From NCBI GenBank assembly GCA_964522045.1, contig CAZFSF010000059.1, positions 1-16,205 on the forward strand: a stretch of 16,205 nt of DNA, given 5' to 3'. Shown here piece by piece: positions 1-7,918 of the stretch. Under the pieces are notes generated by a model. It was not told the DNA's origin and ran no database searches. It saw only the letters and a program-made list of their open reading frames with translations. Position numbers and translations under genes: made by a program. Each line of letters opens with the position of its first letter. Position 1 is the first letter of the stretch. Origin of the DNA: Desulfacyla sp964522045. GTDB taxonomy: Bacteria > Desulfobacterota > DSM-4660 > Desulfatiglandales > Desulfatiglandaceae.

Positions 1-369
1 GTCATTGCCACCTTTGTAACCGTTGTCGAATTGGTAATGCAGGCCTTTACCTACCCCCTCTTTTTGAAGCTCGGGATATTCATTCCCCTCATTGTCGTTA
101 ACTGTATCGTCCTCGGCCGTGCAGAGGCCTTCGCCGCCAAGAACGGTGTGGTTGCCTCCCTTGCAGACGGCCTCGGCATGGGCATTGGCTACACACTCGC
201 TCTCACCAGTCTCGCCATCGTGCGGGAGGTCCTCGGGAACGGGACATTTTACAACATCCCCGTGTTCGGTCCATCCTTTGAGCCTTTTTCCTTTATGGTA
301 CAGGCCCCGGGGGCCTTTGTCTGCTTAGGACTGATGCTCTGCGTTATGAACATGTTGGGCAAGAAATAG
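1..369 (+). CDS. rnfE: RnfE, electron transport complex subunit E (5'-truncated by the window edge)
   Basis: The frame is open from the first base and ends at TAG 367-369, giving the last 122 residues. This is about half of a typical RnfE (roughly 200-230 residues). The fragment is strongly hydrophobic, with several membrane helices. It carries the VNCIVLGRAEAF stretch that is characteristic of RnfE; its Cys (codon at 103-105) corresponds to the residue that, with its counterpart in RnfA, holds a membrane-embedded [2Fe-2S] cluster in known Rnf structures. Rnf couples ferredoxin:NAD+ electron transfer to Na+ or H+ transport. The next gene, rnfA, starts 10 bases downstream, so the two are co-transcribed. 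rnfC, rnfD and rnfG would be expected just upstream of the window. The identification is secure; only the N-terminus is missing. Confidence 0.95.
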   Translation, partial: VIATFVTVVELVMQAFTYPLFLKLGIFIPLIVVNCIVLGRAEAFAAKNGVVASLADGLGMGIGYTLALTSLAIVREVLGNGTFYNIPVFGPSFEPFSFMVQAPGAFVCLGLMLCVMNMLGKK

Positions 370-379
370 GAGTCTTCAT

Positions 380-955
380 ATGACGGATTATATTTTGCTG
401 ATAGTGAGCTGTATCTTTGTCAACAACATTTTGTTGATGCAGTATCTCGGGAACTGCCCGTTTTTGGGAGTCTCCAAGAAGATGGAGACCGCAGTGGGTA
501 TGGCCATGGCCGTCGTATTCGTGCTGGTCATGGCCGGAGCAATCACATGGATCGTCGAAATGTATCTTTTGAAGCCTTTTAACCTCGAATACCTGAGGAC
601 ACTCTCATTTATTCTGGTGATTGCATCTCTTGTCCAGTTCGTCGAGATGTTCCTTAGGAAAAGTATACCGGGCCTCTATGCCGGACTCGGGATATTCCTC
701 CCCCTGATCACCACCAATTGCGCGGTCATGGGTGTATGCCTTATCAACATTATGGAGGAATACAGCTTTACCCAGGCCTTGGTGGCATCTTTCAGCTACG
801 CGGTGGGTTTCGGATTGGCCCTGGTCCTTTTTGCCGGCGTTCGTGAACGAATAATCCTGGCAAGGGTCCCGAAGCCGCTTCAAGACACTTCCATCGGCCT
901 TGTAACCGCCGGGATGATGTCCCTTGCCTTCTTCGCATTCAAGGGGATGGTGTAG
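380..955 (+). CDS. rnfA: RnfA, electron transport complex subunit A
   Basis: A 191-residue integral membrane protein, the normal length for RnfA, with about six hydrophobic helices. It is a paralogue of RnfE with inverted topology. The two conserved cysteine motifs are visible: GNCPFLG (C26) and TNCAVMG (C114). The first is the expected partner of the RnfE Cys in binding the intramembrane [2Fe-2S] cluster that passes electrons across the membrane. The start ATG at 380 has an AGGAG Shine-Dalgarno at 369-373 that overlaps the rnfE stop codon, indicating translational coupling. It is followed by a heptamer repeat array and a GC-rich hairpin before rnfB. Nothing is unusual in the protein itself. 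Confidence 0.97.
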   Translation: MTDYILLIVSCIFVNNILLMQYLGNCPFLGVSKKMETAVGMAMAVVFVLVMAGAITWIVEMYLLKPFNLEYLRTLSFILVIASLVQFVEMFLRKSIPGLYAGLGIFLPLITTNCAVMGVCLINIMEEYSFTQALVASFSYAVGFGLALVLFAGVRERIILARVPKPLQDTSIGLVTAGMMSLAFFAFKGMV

Positions 956-956
956 G

Positions 957-998
957 GATTGAATATTGAAGATTGATGATTGGAGATTGATGAACGAC
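957..998 (+). repeat. Degenerate 7-bp tandem array between rnfA and rnfB
   Basis: Six consecutive heptamers read directly: GATTGAA, TATTGAA, GATTGAT, GATTGGA, GATTGAT, GAACGAC. The array begins two bases after the rnfA stop codon. It belongs to the same period-7 class as the arrays near 7311, 7919 and 15953. No coding role is apparent. Confidence 0.75.
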
Positions 999-1002
999 TC
1001 AA

Positions 1003-1019
1003 TCCCGCCTCAGGCGGGA
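1003..1019 (+). other. GC-rich hairpin between rnfA and rnfB
   Basis: TCCCGCC (1003-1009), a three-base loop TCA, and GGCGGGA (1013-1019) form a perfect 7-bp stem. No T-run follows, and rnfB has its own Shine-Dalgarno 14 bases further on. It is therefore more likely an mRNA processing or stability element, or a small dispersed palindrome, than a terminator. Confidence 0.45.
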
Positions 1020-1043
1020 CTCAGCTAAATCCGGAGGACCAAC

Positions 1044-3101
1044 ATGGTAAGCGGGTTTTTGGTAATGGGGGGATTAGGTATAGCCATAGGCGTGGTCTTG
1101 GCCTTAGCCTCAAAGATATTCTATGTCTATGTCGATCCCAAGATCGAGGCCGTTGAAGAAGCACTGCCCGGGGCCAATTGCGGTGGATGCGGATTACCCG
1201 GATGCAGTTCCAATGCGGTGGCCATCGTGGCAGGAAAGTCCTCGGCCTCATCCTGCGTGGCAGGCGGCCCGGATGTAGCCTCTGAAATAGCTGAAATAAT
1301 GGGTGTGGCGATAACTCTGAAAGAGCCGGAGTTTGCCGCTCCCGGGTGCAGCTACGGATATCATGACGCAGATGCCAAATACCTGTATCAGGGAATCAAC
1401 GACTGCCGGGCAGCGGCCCTGCTTGACGGCGGCTCCAAGATTTGCCCCATCGGGTGTTTAGGATTGGGCACCTGCGTGAATTCATGTCCCTTCGGGGCAC
1501 TCTCCATGGGTTCTGACAACCTCCCTGTAGTAGACACTGAGCTATGCACAGGATGTGGCACTTGCGAACGGGTGTGTCCCAAGCATATCATAACCCTCAC
1601 TTCCACATCTGATCGAATCATCGGCGAATATGTTACTGATGAGTGTACCGCTCCCTGTCAAAGGAGCTGCCCAACAGGGATAAACATACCCGGGTTCATC
1701 CAGGAAATCCGCAACAATAACTACGAGGCCGCCCTTGCCATCATAAAAGAAAAATGCCCCCTCCCTCTTATATGCGGATACATCTGCCCGGCCCCATGCG
1801 AGCTTGCGTGCCGGCGCAACCTAATTGATGAAGCCGTCGCCATCAACCCTCTCAAGCGGTTTGTAGCAGACTATGAAATGGAAACCGGAAAACATATCAC
1901 TCCTTACAAGGCGCCTGGCGGCGGCGAAAAGATTGCGGTTGTGGGTGGGGGCGCAGAGGGACTGACCCTTAGTTATTATTTAGCGCGGCTCGGGTATAAC
2001 CCCACCATCTTTGAGGCAAAACCTCAATTGGGGGGGATCCTCAGATATGTGATTGCCGAAGACAGGCTCCCACGCAAGGTCCTCGATCACGAAATAGAGG
2101 GTATACTTGAAACCGGAGTAGAAGCAAAAAACAATATGGTGATGGGCCAGCATTTTGACCTGAATTCATTGCTTCAGGAAGGTTTTGATGCGATCGCACT
2201 GACCGAGGGCGGTTTTGACAGCAGACAGATCCTGCAACCGGTTCCGACCGGTTATGATACATCGGTGCCCGGCGTATTTACCATGCTCGACTTTCTCCGT
2301 TTCCTGTCTGACGGAAAAACCGGCAATATAGGGCAAAGAGTGATTATTATTCACAATCGCCTTGAAGGCCTCGATTTAGCCCGCAAGTGCAGGAATATGG
2401 GAGCCCAAAAGGTGACCATTGTCTCCAAACTCCGGGTCCACGAGCTGCCTGTTGAGCTTCAGGATGTCAAAGGTCTGGCAGCCGAAGGGATATTTGTCAG
2501 GCCCTCAACCGTGGTAACAGCCCTTAAGGGGATCTCCAGGCGACTTATAAGGGTAGCCCTTGAAAATGCGCATCCCATAGGCGAAATCCCTAATAAAAGG
2601 GAGAGTATCCGTGCAGATACCCTGCTGATTCCAGCAGGACGTCTTCCTGAATTTCTGTTTGTACGCTCCAAAGACCAGTCGGAATCCGAAGCAGAAGAGG
2701 TCACATGGGAAACCCTCGAGGCCTTCCACACCTTTCCGGGGGGCAAAGACGGTATATGCACTCCACCCGAGCCGGGCCGGATAAGCGATTCTTCCGCAGT
2801 GGTAAAATCACTTCTCTCGGGCAGAAGGCTCACCAGGGCAATTCATCAGCATTTTACCAACGATTCGATCACACCCATACATGATCTTGTATGTGAAGCG
2901 GATTCGATCCTGAACGTAACAGAAATTCATGACGTTATTTCAACGGATCGTAAATTTCCCGACCTCATTGATGTGGAAGGTAACAGCAAGACGGCCTGGA
3001 TCTTTCCTGATGAATTCCCCGGTTTGGATGCGGCTTCTGCTAAAAATGAATCTGAACGGTGTCTAAAATGCGGCCTGATCTGCTACAGGAAGCAGAAATA
3101 G
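1044..3101 (+). CDS. rnfB: RnfB fused to a GltD-like flavoprotein module with a degenerate NADPH site
   Basis: A protein of 685 residues, where ordinary RnfB is about 190-330. Residues 1-30 form the membrane anchor. Residues 40-75 carry the RnfB FeS motif (C46, C49, C54 and a later Cys). Residues 125-185 hold two [4Fe-4S] ferredoxin motifs. This is the RnfB electron-input subunit. From about 195 it continues as a GltD/NfnB-like module. The cysteine-rich head (C201, C205, C209, C238, C244, C248, C252, C256) is followed by a Rossmann fold with GGGAEG at 301-306, then a FAD/NAD-type fold ending in a typical RCLKCG motif. At the second nucleotide-binding site, where GltD has GxGNxA, the sequence reads HNRLEG (437-442), so NADPH binding is probably lost. 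The start has GGAGG at 1033-1037, six bases from ATG. The fusion is seen directly; its role as an electron adaptor is inference. Confidence 0.93.
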   Translation: MVSGFLVMGGLGIAIGVVLALASKIFYVYVDPKIEAVEEALPGANCGGCGLPGCSSNAVAIVAGKSSASSCVAGGPDVASEIAEIMGVAITLKEPEFAAPGCSYGYHDADAKYLYQGINDCRAAALLDGGSKICPIGCLGLGTCVNSCPFGALSMGSDNLPVVDTELCTGCGTCERVCPKHIITLTSTSDRIIGEYVTDECTAPCQRSCPTGINIPGFIQEIRNNNYEAALAIIKEKCPLPLICGYICPAPCELACRRNLIDEAVAINPLKRFVADYEMETGKHITPYKAPGGGEKIAVVGGGAEGLTLSYYLARLGYNPTIFEAKPQLGGILRYVIAEDRLPRKVLDHEIEGILETGVEAKNNMVMGQHFDLNSLLQEGFDAIALTEGGFDSRQILQPVPTGYDTSVPGVFTMLDFLRFLSDGKTGNIGQRVIIIHNRLEGLDLARKCRNMGAQKVTIVSKLRVHELPVELQDVKGLAAEGIFVRPSTVVTALKGISRRLIRVALENAHPIGEIPNKRESIRADTLLIPAGRLPEFLFVRSKDQSESEAEEVTWETLEAFHTFPGGKDGICTPPEPGRISDSSAVVKSLLSGRRLTRAIHQHFTNDSITPIHDLVCEADSILNVTEIHDVISTDRKFPDLIDVEGNSKTAWIFPDEFPGLDAASAKNESERCLKCGLICYRKQK

Positions 3102-3129
3102 GAACATGGGGACCAGATCCCTTTGTGCG

Positions 3130-3157
3130 TTATTGGTTTAGTTCGTTAATTGGTGAA
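3130..3157 (+). repeat. Weak 7-bp periodic stretch upstream of the 970-residue protein gene
   Basis: The spacer 3102-3228 contains a T/A-rich stretch that can be read in degenerate heptamers (GTTATTG, GTTTAGT and so on). It resembles the clearer arrays elsewhere in the window but is poorly conserved. The rest of the spacer shows no convincing terminator or promoter. Confidence 0.3.
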
Positions 3158-3228
3158 TAAAGAGAGAACTGATAACCACAGTGCGGTTACGAAACCACGG
3201 GTCTTAAATCTAAACCCGGAGAGGAAAA

Positions 3229-6141
3229 ATGGCTGAGAACATACTTACCATTGACGGACGTCAATTAGAGTTTGAAAAAGAAGAGACAATCGTTGAAGTA
3301 GCAAGACGAAACGGGATTTTTATACCCACCCTGTGCCATTTGAGAGGGACCCGGCCAACAGGGGCATGCAGGATATGTGTAGTGGAGGTTGAAGGCGCAC
3401 GAGCACTCCTGCCGGCATGTGCTACCCCGGCAGCCCCCAATATGGTTGTTCACACCCATTCACCCTCGGTCATAGAGGCGAGAAAAACAATAATCGCATT
3501 ACTTCTTCAGTCAGGAAACCATAACTGCGCTATCGCTACCAACAGGTCTCAGGACTGGACCTCGTTCCAGCAGCATGTGGAGAACTATGACCAGGGAAAA
3601 GACCTCTGCCCTGCCCATAGCGCCTGCAATCTGCAGGCCTATGCATATAGATATCAGGTGGATACAACCGGTTTTGTAAGGGCCCAGACCGAATATCCAA
3701 TGGAGATGGCAAGCCCATTGATTGTCAGGGATTTTTCCCGTTGTATCCTTTGCGGTCGTTGCGTTGAGGCCTGCAACACCATTCAGGTAAACAACGCCAT
3801 CTCCCATGGATTCAGGGGGGCCAGGGCCAAGATAGTAGCAATGGGCGATGACAATCTGCAACGCTCTGATTGTGTTTTCTGCGGGGAGTGCATCCAGGCA
3901 TGCCCTGTTGCTGCGTTGGTTGAAAAGAAGAGCCGTTACAAGATACGGCCCTGGGAGGCCCGTCATGTGCGAACCACCTGTCACTACTGCGGTGTCGGGT
4001 GCCAATTAGATCTACATATCAAAGATGACAAGATCATGAAGGTCACAGGGGTTGAGGACGCCCGCCCCAACCAGGGGAGGCTCTGCGTCAAGGGACGATT
4101 CGGGTATGATTTTGTACAAAGCCCGGACCGCCTGACCGTTCCCATGATCCGAGAAAACGGGAAGCTGAGGGATGCGTCATGGAATGAGGCCCTCGATCTG
4201 GTCGCCTCAAAAATAAAGGAGATAACCGAGGCAGACGGCCCCGAGGCGGTTGCAGGTATCTGTTCCGCCAAGTCTACCAATGAGGCCCTTTACCTGATGC
4301 AGAAACTCTTCCGCGTAGGTATAGGCACTAACAACCTTGCCTCGCCCTTTGCCGCGGCCGGCCTTAACAATACCATTGCAGAATTGGAAAACGCCAAACG
4401 CCTCATACTGATAGGATCCGATATCACCGAAGAAAACCCGGTAGCAGGGACCTTTGTCAAACGGGCCGCCAAAAAGGGGTGCGAATTAATCGTGGCGGAC
4501 TCGCGGCCCACAAAGATTGCGACCTTTGCCACTCTTCCCCTCTTGCTGAAGGAAGGTTCTGAATCGGTGCTGATCAACGGTATCATCAAGGAACTCATAT
4601 CTCGCGGCCGCAAATGTTCTGACAGTATCAGGGAGATTGCTTCGAGTTTTACCTTGGATAAGGTAATTGAAACCACCGGACTTTCCGAGAATGATATTGG
4701 GGCGACAGTTGACATTCTGGACTCTGACGAGCCGGTCATGCTTGTGTACGGTTCCAAGGTTGCCACCTTTGCAAGGACCTTTGTCCGACTGCAGGAAGTC
4801 TTGGGCAACTTAGGGGTAGAATACGGCGGGGTCAACTTTTTAGGTGATCTCAACAACTCCCAAGGAGCCTGCGACATGGGGTTCCTACCAGCGTTTCTCC
4901 CGGGCTATCAAATGGTTGAAGACGATGAGGCCCGCAAACCATTCGAAGAAGCATGGGGTGTTTCACTGAACGACAAGCCAGGCCTGACCTTTGCACAGAT
5001 GGTGCGCAACATGGGGGGCACGGTGAACGAAGAAGAGCAAAAGATCCGCATGTTATACTGTGTGGGTGAAAATCTCGCCATTGCCCGGCCAGCCATGCCG
5101 GACATTACAGAGGCATTGGAATCGGTCGACTTCCTCGTGGTTCAGGACATACTCAACAACGAAACACTCGACTCCGCTGACGTAGTGCTCCCTGCTGCGG
5201 CCTGGTCAGAGGAAACCGGCACCTATACAAATTGCGAGCGCAGGGTCAGCCTCATGCGCAGAGCCGTGCCCAGCCCAGGCGAGGCCAGGCCCGAGGCCTG
5301 GATTCTCACCCAGTTGGCCAATCGATTAGGTCTCGACTGGGAGAATGAAACCAACCAGAGCATCTGGGAGAATGAAATCATAAAGAGAGTTCCCTTCCTC
5401 AGGGAAATCACATACGATCGCTTGGAGCATGGGGGGATCCGGTGGGCACTGCCCGATCCCGCGTCACTCGGGATCACAGATTTCGCCGATGTAAAATCTC
5501 CCCTCCGCCGGCCTGGCTGGACATCCTTTAACTATCATCACCGCACCCTCTTAGAGCAGTGTGAGGGATTACTCGAATCGATCCCTCATACAAAATTGAT
5601 GGCGGATTATGAACCTCCAGGCGATCCGGAGGAGGTGAGAGAAAAATTCGTCCAGCTCTTAGAAGAGGAAGAAAAATTAGAATCAAGGGAGGAGATCGAC
5701 ACAATCTTAGTCGCTTATAAGGACCACAGAGGTGGGCTGATCCCTGTGCTTCAACAGGTACAGGGTATCTTGGGTTTCCTCCCTATCGCTGCCCAGCACT
5801 ATATCGCCTTGGGCCTGGGCATGCCGTCATCAGATGTCTTTGGGGTAGTTTCGTTCTATTCCTTCTTCACAATGGTTCCTCGCGGCAGACATATCGTCCG
5901 GATCTGTTTAGGAACCGCGTGCTTTGTAAAGGGATCGGGAAAATTATTAGATACCCTTAGCCGACATCTTAAAGTGGGTGTAGGAGAAACTACAGAGGAC
6001 AAGGAATACTCCCTTGAAGTTGTAAGGTGTGTTGGGGCATGCGGATTGGCCCCGGTAATGGTAATCGATGAAGAGACTCACGGGCAGGTGGATCCTTCAG
6101 AAATCATTGGGATCGTAGAATCCGTCAGAGGAAAAGAGTAA
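3229..6141 (+). CDS. NuoG/FdhA-like iron-sulfur molybdopterin-domain protein fused to NuoE
   Basis: A 970-residue cytoplasmic fusion. Domains in order are: plant-type [2Fe-2S] (C36, C47, C50, C64); a His-Cys cluster region (H98, C100, C127, C133); two [4Fe-4S] motifs (C172-C182, C215-C225); a molybdopterin-type [4Fe-4S] motif (C251, C254, C258, C286, with K288); a formate dehydrogenase-like MopB fold to about 740; a charged linker; and a NuoE/HndA [2Fe-2S] domain at about 815-970 (C893, C898, C934, C938). Compared with E. coli FdhF from memory, the loop carrying Sec140-His141 is missing: GTNN 366-369 passes straight to LASPFAAAGL. The position of Arg333 is G539. The C-terminal dinucleotide-binding domain is replaced by NuoE. 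Formate oxidation is therefore unlikely, and a NuoG-like wiring role fits better. GGAGAGG (3218-3224) precedes the start. It probably works with the NuoF-GltD protein and the HndB-like protein downstream. Confidence 0.9.
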   Translation: MAENILTIDGRQLEFEKEETIVEVARRNGIFIPTLCHLRGTRPTGACRICVVEVEGARALLPACATPAAPNMVVHTHSPSVIEARKTIIALLLQSGNHNCAIATNRSQDWTSFQQHVENYDQGKDLCPAHSACNLQAYAYRYQVDTTGFVRAQTEYPMEMASPLIVRDFSRCILCGRCVEACNTIQVNNAISHGFRGARAKIVAMGDDNLQRSDCVFCGECIQACPVAALVEKKSRYKIRPWEARHVRTTCHYCGVGCQLDLHIKDDKIMKVTGVEDARPNQGRLCVKGRFGYDFVQSPDRLTVPMIRENGKLRDASWNEALDLVASKIKEITEADGPEAVAGICSAKSTNEALYLMQKLFRVGIGTNNLASPFAAAGLNNTIAELENAKRLILIGSDITEENPVAGTFVKRAAKKGCELIVADSRPTKIATFATLPLLLKEGSESVLINGIIKELISRGRKCSDSIREIASSFTLDKVIETTGLSENDIGATVDILDSDEPVMLVYGSKVATFARTFVRLQEVLGNLGVEYGGVNFLGDLNNSQGACDMGFLPAFLPGYQMVEDDEARKPFEEAWGVSLNDKPGLTFAQMVRNMGGTVNEEEQKIRMLYCVGENLAIARPAMPDITEALESVDFLVVQDILNNETLDSADVVLPAAAWSEETGTYTNCERRVSLMRRAVPSPGEARPEAWILTQLANRLGLDWENETNQSIWENEIIKRVPFLREITYDRLEHGGIRWALPDPASLGITDFADVKSPLRRPGWTSFNYHHRTLLEQCEGLLESIPHTKLMADYEPPGDPEEVREKFVQLLEEEEKLESREEIDTILVAYKDHRGGLIPVLQQVQGILGFLPIAAQHYIALGLGMPSSDVFGVVSFYSFFTMVPRGRHIVRICLGTACFVKGSGKLLDTLSRHLKVGVGETTEDKEYSLEVVRCVGACGLAPVMVIDEETHGQVDPSEIIGIVESVRGKE

Positions 6142-6168
6142 GCAGCGGGGAGTAAACAGTAAAAAGTA
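6134..6168 (+). repeat. 7-bp tandem array overlapping the end of the NuoG/NuoE fusion gene
   Basis: Heptamers AAGAGTA, AGCAGCG, GGGAGTA, AACAGTA and AAAAGTA follow one another without gaps. The first two overlap the last codons and the stop (6139-6141). The unit differs from the GATTGAA-type arrays but has the same period. Confidence 0.6.
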
Positions 6169-6192
6169 ATATAATAGAGGTTGCTATCCAAG

Positions 6193-6534
6193 ATGAAGCT
6201 GACAGAGATTGTTAAAGAACTTCAATTAACCGTCAAGACCGGCGCTGGTTCTCTTGAGAAAGAAATTACGAGAGGCTACGCAAGTGATCTAATGAGCGAC
6301 GTCATGGCCAACGCCAATGAGGACGATCTATGGGTCACGCTTCAGATCCATCAGAATATAGTGGCCGTGGCGGTTATGAAATCTCTTGGTGGAATTATCC
6401 TGATCAACGGGCGGGAACCTGAAGAGGACACTGTGCGAAAGGCCGAAGCAGAGGGCCTTCCCATTTTGGTCTCTGACATGCCCGCATTTGAATTAGTGGG
6501 GAGGCTTTTTGCACTGGGGATTTCGGGGAGATGA
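6193..6534 (+). CDS. DRTGG-domain protein (first copy)
   Basis: A protein of 113 residues from ATG 6193; an in-frame TTG at 6181 abuts the AGAGG at 6176-6180 and is too close to use it. The sequence resembles the small stand-alone DRTGG-domain proteins found beside HydABC/HndABC-type hydrogenase genes, with an ASDLMSDVM motif near the N-terminus and a conserved block ending in a GRL-containing C-terminus. The domain has no established reaction; a ligand-binding or regulatory role is usually assumed. A paralogue with the same ASDLMSD motif lies at 11845-12243. It has no signal peptide or membrane segment, so it is cytoplasmic. It ends 51 bases before the PHP gene. The family assignment is by recognition of motif and context. 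Confidence 0.7.
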   Translation: MKLTEIVKELQLTVKTGAGSLEKEITRGYASDLMSDVMANANEDDLWVTLQIHQNIVAVAVMKSLGGIILINGREPEEDTVRKAEAEGLPILVSDMPAFELVGRLFALGISGR

Positions 6535-6585
6535 TGGCGGTTTAGATTCTTAAGGTGTCTTTGTTGGGGAAAAAGGGAGAATGGC

Positions 6586-7323
6586 TTGAGAATTGTGTCT
6601 GCAGATCTGCACATTCATACCTGTCTTTCCCCCTGCGCCACCCTTGATATGACACCCCGCAAAATCGTCGAACAGGCACAAAAAAAGAATTTAGAGATCA
6701 TCGCTATCACAGATCATAACAGTGCGGAAAACGCCGAATCTGTTATGGCTGTCGCTCAAGATACCGAACTGTGTGTCATTCCAGGGATAGAGGTGACGAC
6801 ATCTGAAGAGACCCATATTATCGGGCTCTTTGAAAATCCCTTAGATGCCCTCTCCATGCAAACCCTGGTTTATGAGCATCTCCAGCCGGGAGAAAATGAC
6901 GACGATCTCTTCGGCATGCAGGTCATTGCCAATGCGTTTGACGAAGTGGAAGGGATGAACAGGCGGCTTCTGATAGGCGCGACAAATTTGGGCCTGAGCG
7001 AAGTCATTGACGCCATTCACAAACTGAATGGCCTGGCTGTGGCTGCCCATATTGATCGCCAGGCCTTCAGCATCATAAGCCAGCTCGGTTTTATACCCGA
7101 GGGGCTGGACCTTGATGCGGTGGAGATCTCAAGGAGAATGACCCTGAAGAAGGGGATGGCTTTCTTCAAGGACCTTGAGCGGTTCGCCTTTATTACATCA
7201 TCCGATGCTCACGATATCCCGGAAGTTGGAACCAGTCCTACAAATTTCCTGATGGCAGGGCCTGAGATGGCGGAACTTAGGCTTGCGTTGAAGGGAACGG
7301 GCGGGAGGAAAATTGAATATTGA
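6586..7323 (+). CDS. PHP-domain metal-dependent phosphoesterase-like protein
   Basis: A 245-residue protein with the PHP metal-binding signature in order: D7-L-H9-I-H11 at the N-terminus, ITDHN near residue 45, GIEVT near 70, HIIGLF, AAHID, and a C-terminal SSDAHD. These His and Asp residues form the three-metal site of the PHP superfamily (phosphoesterases and the DNA polymerase III-associated PHP domain). The start is TTG 6586: no ATG or GTG lies in frame after the upstream stop at 6532, and a GGGAGA Shine-Dalgarno sits at 6575-6580, five bases away. PHP proteins recur beside [FeFe]-hydrogenase gene sets of the HydABC type. The substrate is unknown; a regulatory or nucleotide-hydrolysing role is possible. 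The last four codons and the stop lie inside a heptamer array. Confidence 0.85.
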   Translation: MRIVSADLHIHTCLSPCATLDMTPRKIVEQAQKKNLEIIAITDHNSAENAESVMAVAQDTELCVIPGIEVTTSEETHIIGLFENPLDALSMQTLVYEHLQPGENDDDLFGMQVIANAFDEVEGMNRRLLIGATNLGLSEVIDAIHKLNGLAVAAHIDRQAFSIISQLGFIPEGLDLDAVEISRRMTLKKGMAFFKDLERFAFITSSDAHDIPEVGTSPTNFLMAGPEMAELRLALKGTGGRKIEY

Positions 7324-7331
7324 AGATTGAA
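7311..7331 (+). repeat. Heptamer array, left arm, overlapping the PHP gene stop
   Basis: AATTGAA, TATTGAA and GATTGAA in tandem. The PHP stop codon TGA (7321-7323) lies inside the array, so the array forms the 3' end of the coding region. It pairs in inverted orientation with 7365-7385. Confidence 0.65.
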
Positions 7332-7364
7332 CAATGGTAGGACTTGCTTCGACTTTTTCAGATT

Positions 7365-7385
7365 TTCAATAGTCAATCGTCAATA
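7365..7385 (-). repeat. Heptamer array, right arm, abutting the GHKL ATPase start codon
   Basis: On the minus strand this reads TATTGAC, GATTGAC, TATTGAA, the inverse of the 7311-7331 arm. Its last base is the A of the ATG at 7385. No Shine-Dalgarno is visible in front of that start. Confidence 0.65.
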
Positions 7386-7915
7386 TGCAGGATCTCTCAC
7401 TTCATATATTGGATATTGTGGAAAATGCAACCAAGGCCGGAGCCACCCTGATTGAAATAGATATTTTGGAGGATAACAACAAAGACCTCTTACAAATAAC
7501 CATTAGAGACAATGGCCAGGGCATGGACGAAGAGATGTTGAATGGAGCGACCGATCCGTTTGTGACTACACGCACCACCCGTCGTGTCGGCATGGGCCTC
7601 CCGTTGCTGGAACAGGCCGCAAAAGAGACCGGGGGAAACCTCCTGATAACATCTGCCCCAGGAAAGGGCACCGAGGTCGTGGCTACATTTCAGGAAAGCC
7701 ACATCGACCGGAGGCCGGTAGGTGATATGGGCGCCACCCTGACCACCCTAATCATGGGGAATCCAGACTTGGACTTCATTTACTACTCTAACCTTGATGG
7801 AGATGAGATAGAGGTAGATACACGGTCCATCCGCGGTGAACTAAATGGCAGCATAAGCATAAACGATCCGGCTGTCATTAACCTGATAAAGGATTTATTC
7901 AGGAAAAGAAGGTAG
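7385..7915 (+). CDS. GHKL-family ATP-binding protein (HATPase_c)
   Basis: A 176-residue cytoplasmic protein. The Bergerat ATP-binding fold is visible in order: an N-box (ILDIVENATKAGA) at about residues 9-21, a G1 box (IRDNGQGMD) near 40, and a G2-type GMGLPL motif near 67, followed by GKGTEV. There is no histidine phosphoacceptor or sensor domain, so it is not a complete histidine kinase. The C-terminal 70 residues match no domain I recognise. This type of small ATPase is a usual companion of HydABC/HndABC genes. ATG 7385 is the only good start, because TAG lies in frame at 7370, yet no Shine-Dalgarno precedes it; the heptamer array occupies that position. A second GHKL protein is encoded at 12397-12828. 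Confidence 0.85.
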   Translation: MQDLSLHILDIVENATKAGATLIEIDILEDNNKDLLQITIRDNGQGMDEEMLNGATDPFVTTRTTRRVGMGLPLLEQAAKETGGNLLITSAPGKGTEVVATFQESHIDRRPVGDMGATLTTLIMGNPDLDFIYYSNLDGDEIEVDTRSIRGELNGSISINDPAVINLIKDLFRKRR

Positions 7916-7918
7916 GAT

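Noticed and set aside
3110..3126. Possible terminator after rnfB (GGGA...TCCC followed by TTT)
   Set aside because: The stem is only four base pairs and the T-run is three bases; this is too weak to call.
4327..4400. Possible in-frame selenocysteine codon in the formate dehydrogenase-like domain
   Set aside because: No TGA occurs in frame there; the whole active-site loop is absent, so recoding does not rescue a catalytic residue.
4290..4877. Long minus-strand open frame of 195 codons within the 970-residue protein gene
   Set aside because: It lies opposite a clearly coding domain, shows no family features and has no ribosome site; it is a shadow of codon bias.
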